In this document: positions 57,321-64,000 of the stretch, in pieces
Layout of the letters: each line of letters opens with the position of its first letter
How positions within the stretch are numbered: the stretch's first letter is position 1
Origin: Toxorhynchites rutilus septentrionalis
Lineage: Eukaryota > Arthropoda > Insecta > Diptera > Culicidae
DNA length: 64,000 bases
Reading direction: 5' to 3'
Assembly (NCBI RefSeq): GCF_029784135.1
Contig: NC_073746.1
Location: 148,937,056 to 149,001,055 of the forward strand
Program-made: the position numbers and the translations under genes
Notes under the pieces: model-generated
The model's input: only the letters and a program-made list of their open reading frames with translations
The model's database searches: none
Told to the model about the DNA's origin: nothing

Positions 57321-57760
57321 TTGTTTCGATTGCACAAACCACTTGCTTTCCTCCCCGACGCAACGAGAAATCTTTATCTAAATTCGGGCGTTAGCTCACA
57401 ATGTGAGTTGATGCATATAATGAATTATTCTCCATTTACCGATAATAGGCATTTATCAGTTATTGTATTGCAAGTTGCCCAATCAATACGTGCTAACAGT
57501 TACTATGCTACTAACAATTTATGTAATTGTGATCCAGGATGTCATAATATCGTTCATTTTATCTGGTTATGTAAAAAATGCAATTAATGAATTTAACTGG
57601 CTGCTGATTTAGAAGATCGAAAGGGTATACTTACGCATATCAGATTATGACAGCTCGAGTAGTTGTGATCTTAATATTATGCTCCCCATATATGTCTTCC
57701 TAAGAAACCCGCTTCATTTCCTCGAATACACATGCCCATTCTCCTTTCCATTTCCTATAC
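57321..57760 (+). pseudogene. LINE ORF2 C-terminal remnant
   Basis: Open at 57321-57587 (88 codons), ending with a CNCDPGCHNIVHFIWLC segment that has the C-C-H-C layout of the C-terminal knuckle in I/R1-group ORF2, as at 52280. A further piece near 57680-57710 reads LPIYVFLRN, like the usual end of such proteins. No RT is visible upstream. Weak but consistent. Confidence 0.4.
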
Positions 57761-58483
57761 ATAAGCAGATCTTAGCACCCAATAAGATCAATTCACTACA
57801 GCAGCTACACGAACTCCCCAAGAGAGCACTCATGGTCATAGAGTACTCAATATACATACATCACTGGGCTACAAAGTTATTACAAACAATGTTCCGAACA
57901 ACGTGGAAACGAAGGAGAAAATGATATATTAATCTATAATATATTTCTGTAGTAATAGATTTATTTGACTTAGGCCCATATTTATGTAGATCTTAACTGT
58001 TTAGATTTGAGATTAGTGATTGCGCAGTTTAATAGTCATTAAATTCTAAGCAGTTTGTGTTTTCGCATAACTGTCGATTTCGTTAGCAAGTGTACCCTTT
58101 CTCAGATTATTATTCCTGAAGACAGTTCCAAGTTTTTGAAGCTTCAATGAAACATAATTGATTGATGTTTTTGCTTATTTGAATTCGTAGTACTTACTCT
58201 AACTCGACTAGTATTAAATTATTTCAATATATCCGCAAAAATGTCATCGTTATATTAGAAAATCCTTGACAGAAAAAAAAATGTGTTCAATATTCCTTGC
58301 AGAAAACTTGATACTCTATTAAGGAATATTCATTCTATACGGGAAATTTATTCATAGTTCATTATTTTTATGTAAAGATGTGTTTATTACTCCCTAAAAT
58401 GTAATCTTTTATTGGCTTCATGCACACATGTGATTCTTAGTTTCGTATTCCCAAATAAAGAGCCGAATTTCCAGCCGCCGGAT
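57761..58483. other. Unassigned DNA
   Basis: Contains a diverged copy (58195-58250) of the repeat at 12076-12160. Otherwise featureless. Confidence 0.3.
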
Positions 58484-58527
58484 ATCCGGCCAAACTACTA
58501 TCCGTTTCATCACTAGTGGAAATGCGT
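58484..58527 (-). repeat. hAT-like end, right-facing copy
   Basis: GCCGGATATCCGGCC, then AAACTACTATCCGTTTCATCACTA, the inverse of 45112-45150. Confidence 0.45.
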
Positions 58528-59169
58528 ATGTATAAGTGTGAGTATCATCACTCCATACAATCCTCGTACCTACAAACGCATGAAAACGAACTTTACGAAT
58601 CGTTCGTTCTGCAGTCGCTTAGGATTTTGTACTTCTGGTACGATTTGCCATTAAATGCTCCTCTAAGTTACTCCAAACTTTGAAAAATAGGTTAGAAAGA
58701 AAGGCTGAATTTTGTAAAGCACTATACAAATCCTGTTTTTGGCACTTTTTTGAAATCGATGCAAAACATTTAAATATTTTTTCTTCGTCAAAGTAACTAA
58801 TTATCCCTATGCAGAATTTATTGGAGTTTGGATGCCTTTCGATTTGCGGTGCGAAAATTGTTTATTGAATAATTTATCATCAAAGACGAAGGGGTAATTG
58901 GGAAAGTCCTACAGGAACGTTCTAGGAATCAAATGCAATCTGGTTGATAAGTTCAATTGGATTAACTGTATAGTTGAGTTGGTTAGCAAAAAATTTTGTT
59001 AGTCCAGAAAACATTTGAATAAACAGAGAAAAGTCAAATTTTCATTTCTTCCCGATATAACATTCAAATCTTCTCTATAACGTATGCATTGAAAGTTGAC
59101 TATTTTTGGCGATGAGAAAAAACGAAGAGATAAGTTAATAGACCAAATTTTGCTTAAATCCTACGTTTA
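58528..59169. other. Unassigned DNA
   Basis: No feature recognised. Confidence 0.3.
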
Positions 59170-59706
59170 TTAACCCTTTCCGGACCATTAGACGCCCAAG
59201 ACTGAATATGCCAATACAACACGATATTTCAGCCATTGTGGGTGTAAAGTAAGAGAATATCACCAGAAAAACATAGCCGGGTGTATAGGTTTTCTATAAC
59301 TTCATGGGAAATATTTTTCTCTATGTACCATAAAAGTAAATAAATGAAGAGTTAGGTTTATTATATCGGTATTTTATTTATTGCTTTGTAATACAAAAAA
59401 AACATTATAAAAATTATAAGAGAAGTAGAATAAATAGTTAGTTATGGTAGTCTACGAAAAAAAATCGTTTACTTGTGACATTGCACATAACACATTTATT
59501 ATGTGGTCTTTTATAAGTCAGAGCGGACCATGTTTGACTGTTCTTTTTTTTGGTTCAGAAACACATTTGCTGCCTTGGACATACGTTTTATTTTGACATG
59601 CAGTACAAAAATATCGATATAATAATAATTGAACAATCGATAACAATTTTTGTACAAGGAAAAAATATTTCCCTTGGCCGTGGATGGTTAAGCCACCTAC
59701 AAACAT
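59170..59706 (-). pseudogene. Possible piggyBac end and C-terminal fragment
   Basis: TTAACCCTTTCCGG at 59170-59183 looks like a piggyBac-type terminus. On the minus strand 59706-59518 encodes 62 residues ending CTACQNKTYVQGSKC plus a basic tail, which could be the Cys-rich C-terminus of a piggyBac transposase. Neither point is strong alone. Confidence 0.3.
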
Positions 59707-60696
59707 GCGCCTTATCGAACAGGCTTACGGCGGTTGGCCGGAATCTTAGCCATGGCTGTTGAAAAGATTGATATCAGCATATCAGCATGTTCTTCAGTTC
59801 TTTCGTAGCTTTGGCAACCAGCTGCTTCTCCGGTTTGGCCGCGATATTATTGAAGTTGATCCTTTGTTAGAGGTTAGTCCAAATTTTTTTTATCGATATC
59901 AGCTGGGGGAGGCAGATAGGGTTAGCGGTGTTCGGTCCAACGTTTATCTTCAGCCGTTCCATTTCTCCCAGCGATCTCTTTGTATAATGGATCGAGGCAA
60001 AACACAAGATAACAAACAGCACAAGATAACAATCACAACACACAAATGACAACAATCGAATTGTCATTGATGAAGAATAGATGTAAACGGTTCCGCTACA
60101 CAAAGAGCAATTGTTTTGCAACGAAGAGTCTAGTAGTAACCCAAGCAGATAGGACTATAGACATACAAGTGGTATAAATAGGACGAGGCAGTACATAGTT
60201 CTGTCGCAAGTAAATCAACTATCAGTATAGCTCGTCTCGATTCGATCTCAGTTTTTCTACAATCGTGTGGTAAATTTACTCATGAAATCAGGAATTCTTC
60301 TCAGAAAATCCTCTTAAGTCAAAAGCTCGCCTCTTTCCGTTTATGAACAGATACTAAATCTTAATTTAAATCGTAATATATCTTAGATAATGGCATGCTT
60401 CCTTCAATAGTTGAGAATAGTCCTGGTCACGACTTTGTAACCGTTAAGGAATGGGAAGGAATATTAGTTCGACCTTTGCTTAAGAGAGATGCACAGAACA
60501 CTACGGTCTCTCATGAACATCTCGGGAATTCAGGAAATGTGTTATAAGGGAAGGTACGCCATAGAATACTCCCGGCCGATGATGGTACCTGCTGGTTGAT
60601 AAAGTTGTATTATACTAAATTTTAATATGTTAGAAATGCACATTGGTGTTCCCAAATTCGATTAGTTTATGACTAAATGAACAACTTGAACATCAA
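59707..60696. other. Unassigned DNA with promoter-like TATA box
   Basis: GGTATAAATAGGACGAGGCAG at 60171-60190 is a good TATA-box context, with a TCAGTAT initiator-like site at 60222. No reading frame follows, so this could be part of a solo LTR. Block 60440-60600 looks like a repeat but has no partner in this window. Confidence 0.35.
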
Positions 60697-60780
60697 TCCG
60701 TTGATTTTAGGCATCGCAATAACCGGCGAATGAATAGGCGCATTGTCATGATGAATAACATTCGCAGCATCCACCTAACA
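60697..60780 (-). pseudogene. Mariner transposase fragment
   Basis: The minus strand reads ANVIHHDNAPIHSPVIAMPK, which matches the second catalytic block (HDNAP-H) of mariner-type transposases. About 28 codons only, with no terminal repeats found. Confidence 0.45.
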
Positions 60781-62774
60781 CAGAGCTTCTCCATACTCAA
60801 ATGTATCAAATGTAAAAAGCTTGGTAGGGGAAAGAAGCGCCGTATTGGTAAATCGCACCACTATGAAAAATCATGGAAAACGCAGTAATCGGCAGGATTA
60901 CACAAAAAACCACATCTATCTTCATAAAATAATGATATTTCAAGCAACTTTCACCGCTTCTGTCATAAGACGTTTGAAGCATAAAAAAAACTTATTTAAA
61001 TTTTGTAAATTTCAACACATTCTCAAATGTTACCAGAGCTATCGATTGAGTTTAAATGAAAAAAATTTAAAAATCATGATTTATATTAAAATGCAATTTT
61101 CTAATCCATCTCATAATGGGACACATCGCTCCAGTATGGAAATTACTAAAGAATTCCAGTGTTACCAAATCACTCAGATATTTTCAGCAATTGTTTTATG
61201 CCTGGATGGTTTCTGGAAAGCATAAAACCATTTCCACATATCTTTTCTTGCATTATGTCATAAAACCCAGAACGAACACAATCATTACAATGTTTCTTAC
61301 TTCTAGAACCCATCCATTATTAAGAATAATACAAACCTTAGGAACAAAATAAAGACTCATAAATATAACGGCCAAAAGTCTGGCAACCCATTTGTGAACA
61401 GCGGCACATATTAATACGATTGTAAACACGAATATTGTATTTAAAATTCATCGGCGTTTTCGGTTCGACAACAAAAATGCCTCGAAAATTCGAGATCATT
61501 TGATGATTCTAACTGGTAGAAACATAATGGAAGCGGAAGGTATAAGCAACGAATAAAGAATTACCCAAAATAAACGCTTCGATGTCGTTTGACATTGTTG
61601 TGGTGCATTTTGGACACGCTTATGGGCATTTTACCTCGCTTATTTCAGAATGGTGTAATATGAATGCGTTTAGAATTCTCGTTATTGCTGTTGGTTTGCC
61701 TATTCGTAATCGTTCTTGCTCATGTCATTACAAAGAAAACAGACGTGGCTACGTTGTGGATGTGAAGAAACGTTTAAATATGTAGTAAAAATACATGTTT
61801 CATCATAACATGGACGTCTTGCCCGGAATTCCCCTAATCTAAGCTGTTTTCCTCGCTTTTATTCTCCGGCTCTCAATCATTTTCGATCAATTACGGGTCT
61901 CATGTTTCACCCATATTGATCATGCAGATATATTTTAATCGAATTACTCAAAAATCAGGCTATAACGTTCGAAAGTTTTAACAAACAATCATATCATTTC
62001 AATATACACTCAAAACAACATGCAAGCAAGCGCAAGTAATGCTCCCGCACTGCCAGAGATTGCAGAACAAACATCCCCAACTTCAGTCCCACAGATATCA
62101 ATTCAATTCAATTCCCAGCGCGTGCGATGATTCACAGACTGGAACCGCTCGATTTACAATGGCTCAGCATCGGACTTATAACTCAAGACAGCTAAGTGAT
62201 TTCACATATGATCATCTCTCAGCTCGACCAGACACACGCGCCACACAGCATTCACCGAGCGGGAAAGCGCTCAGTACCTCCATGACACCGCTGAGTACCG
62301 ATTTGTTTTGGTTCCGTTTACTATTCGTCGCATGTTTCCTCGGGAACTCATTCTCCTTCGAGAGATTTCTGCAAGCATTCACAGTTGTCGAACGGCGAGA
62401 AACGAGTAGCTAAAATCTCGCGCTCATTTCTCTTGGAGGGTGATTCTTGGATCCATGTGCTCGGTTCAGGTTGGCTTCCGAAAGCACGGAGAGCACGAAC
62501 ATCGCTTTTCTCTCGTACTGCCATTCTGCTGTCGGGTGAAAATTTCCATTACTCTGTGTTGAAGATTCCATGAAATAAACTTCTCGGAGCTTTGACTCGA
62601 GGATTTTCCGATTCGCGGAATAGGTTGGGTGAATGAATTATTGCTCGGAATGACGGAGCCGGAAAATTAACCATTGTCTCGATGTATTTCATTTGTTTAC
62701 TCTGCTGCACAAGTTAGACATTATTCGCTAGCATCGATCAAGTTGAACAATAGTTCAGAACTATTAGCTTAGTC
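60781..62774. other. Unassigned DNA
   Basis: Open frames 60821-61225 and 62039-62413 (+) have no recognised domain. 62090-62580 is GC-richer and repeat-poor and may be unique host DNA. Confidence 0.35.
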
Positions 62775-63015
62775 CTGCCGTGGTCGAGTGGTAAGCGCCA
62801 CAAATTATCACGCCGGGGATTCGAATTCGATTCCCGTTCTGGCTGAGAGGCTATTCGTCATAGAAATTTCTTCTGACATGTAAAACGGTCGTGCATATTC
62901 TGGAACCAGCCACTCGGAATTTATTCAAGGCTTATTATTTGGTATGAGATATTTCAACTAAGTACTTCTAATAAAATAATGCAAGTAATACTACTGGTAA
63001 TTCAAGAAGAAGTTA
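62775..63015 (+). mobile_element. Feilai-like SINE
   Basis: Box A TGGTCGAGTGGTAAGCG (about 62782-62798), box B-like GGATTCGAATTCGATTCCCG (from about 62817), then the family body (TTCGTCATAGAAATTTC, CCACTCGGAATTTATTC, TAATGCAAGTAATACTACT) and a GTAATTCAAGAAGAAG tail. More diverged than the copy at 7601. Confidence 0.7.
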
Positions 63016-63958
63016 AAGGCTCGCCTCCATCCGTTACTAAGCAGTTTTCAATGGTAACACTAGTTTTGTCAACCCTGGCATCGAGAATCGCCAATAAATT
63101 CTCGATGTGGTTGATTCCAGCGGTCCGGAAGAAAGACTTGGTCATCTTGGCAGTATGCATAGGTCGTTTTTCTGCAGAATAACGAACTCTTCAATTCCCG
63201 TCTGGATAATGGAATCTCCAAATTTTCCCGCAGGATGTTGTTCGCCGTCATAGATGTCTGCCGTCATTACCCCGTCGATTTTCAAGAGGTTTTCACTCCA
63301 CCTCATAAAAAATATTCCCAGAACATCAGATTTCCTCCTCCATGCTTCACCACGCTTTGAATGTGACACTCCTCCTGATGCTCCTCGCCGATCTGCGTCA
63401 CACGCGCGAAATAAAGGTGGCTTAAATGGTTAATATCTCTTTGTTCTCTAAACGAAGTTGTATGACAATCACCTTTTTCGAAATATAAAATATCTAAGAG
63501 TTATATGCTTGTTGATTATCGACCGGAAAACTTGTCTCAATAGTTCAAACATTGCTTTGAAAACAGGTTATTGAAATCACACAAATCTGTATATAAACTG
63601 GTGCCCGCAAGAACATTCCCTCTCAGGGACGAATGACCTTCGGCCTAAAATCTCTGTTCATAACCCACTATGCAAGCGTTTGCATGCCCATGCAGCAAAA
63701 TTAATTTCGCCCGATTTTAAAGATAAAAAGCCACCATGTCTGGCAACCCTGCATTTTTGCTGCCGATTTGTATTTACATTTTCTTTTAAGTTGACAGATC
63801 AATTCACACTAAACATTCAAGAAGATAAGACGTGTTTTTTGGAAAGTGAAAGAAATTAAAACAGTAGAAAAGCTAGAAAAGTGAAAAGAGTTTGAAAGAA
63901 AGTGAAATTAGGAAGAACACAACATAGGAAACAAACGGAAAAGGATTTTTGTGGAGAA
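63016..63958. other. Unassigned DNA, possible promoter and leader
   Basis: CTGTATATAAACTGG at 63587-63601 is TATA-like with a CTCAGGG site about 30 bases on. 63800-63958 is strongly purine-rich (GAAAGTGAAAG-type runs) and could be a 5' untranslated leader of the reading frame at 63959. Confidence 0.3.
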
Positions 63959-64000
63959 ATGGCCCCCTGTACTGGGTTGATAAGATCATGGATCAGTACC
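63959..64000 (+). CDS. Possible start of a reading frame (3' partial)
   Basis: ATG at 63959 is followed by 13 further sense codons to the window end (MAPCTGLIRSWIST). It is preceded by a purine-rich leader, and the context GAGAAATGG is acceptable. Too short to name; could be a host exon or a retrotransposon's first frame. Confidence 0.25.
   Translation, partial: MAPCTGLIRSWIST

Noticed and set aside
60171..60230. Gene promoter
   Set aside because: The TATA context is good, but no reading frame or repeat pair follows; kept only as a note in the unassigned region.
1..64000. Integrated RNA-virus fragments (flavivirus or rhabdovirus type), which are common in mosquitoes
   Set aside because: No unassigned reading frame resembled a viral polymerase, nucleoprotein or glycoprotein by eye; only the LTR provirus was found. 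A database search would be needed to exclude short pieces.

Overview
This window looks like repeat-rich DNA from an insect, most probably a culicine (Aedes-like) mosquito. That is an inference from content: AT-rich sequence, tRNA-derived SINEs with a triplet 3' tail (the pattern known from the mosquito Feilai family), Tc1/mariner transposases with DD37E, DD41D, DD34D and DD34E spacing, Helitron ends, a BEL/Pao fragment and an errantivirus-type (Gypsy-lineage) LTR retroelement. I found no host protein-coding gene that I can defend. Everything recognisably coding belongs to a transposable element, and nearly all of it is broken.

Layout. 1-2200: 3' part of an R1-clade-like LINE, open at the window start, followed by a decayed Jockey-type LINE tail (2230-3075). 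5350-9330: a DD37E-like mariner gene split by a 3.2 kb palindromic (foldback) element that itself carries a SINE, plus a second short inverted-repeat element. 10880-12075: half of a second foldback family and a non-autonomous Helitron. 12640-13800: two degenerate tandem arrays. 14165-15441: a mellifera-type mariner. 16259-16825: a SINE split by a pogo/Tigger-type MITE. 16830-20310: apparently unique non-coding DNA. 20314-24406: Helitron 5' part, then a BEL/Pao gag-protease fragment and probable LTR on the minus strand. 24517-31929: a complete errantivirus-type provirus with two identical 310-bp LTRs, gag, pol and env, inserted in a (TA)n tract at the centre of an inverted repeat. 33245-35571: SINE, Helitron Rep remnant, Helitron 3' end, piggyBac-type MITE and a DD41D mariner. 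36390-40000: Helitron fragment, hAT non-autonomous element and a DD37E transposon. 40653-43123: a foldback element with a Tc1 DD34E transposon inserted at an exact TA. 43307-46482: mariner remnant and an internally deleted mariner MITE. 46672-53932: a second DD41D mariner interrupted by a full-length I-clade-like LINE (46926-52902) with a 14-bp target duplication. 54342-56160: a decayed hAT transposon with a hAT MITE in its left end. 56529-63015: further SINEs, LINE and mariner remnants, and unassigned DNA. The last 42 bases may open a new reading frame.

The elements do not cooperate as a pathway. What the window shows is nesting: the insertions can be ordered in time from target-site duplications and interrupted reading frames. 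I did not find a convincing new biological system. The most informative items are the exact nestings, the palindromic insertion site of the young provirus, a likely intron in a Tc1 transposase, and a directly readable deletion that turned a mariner into a MITE.
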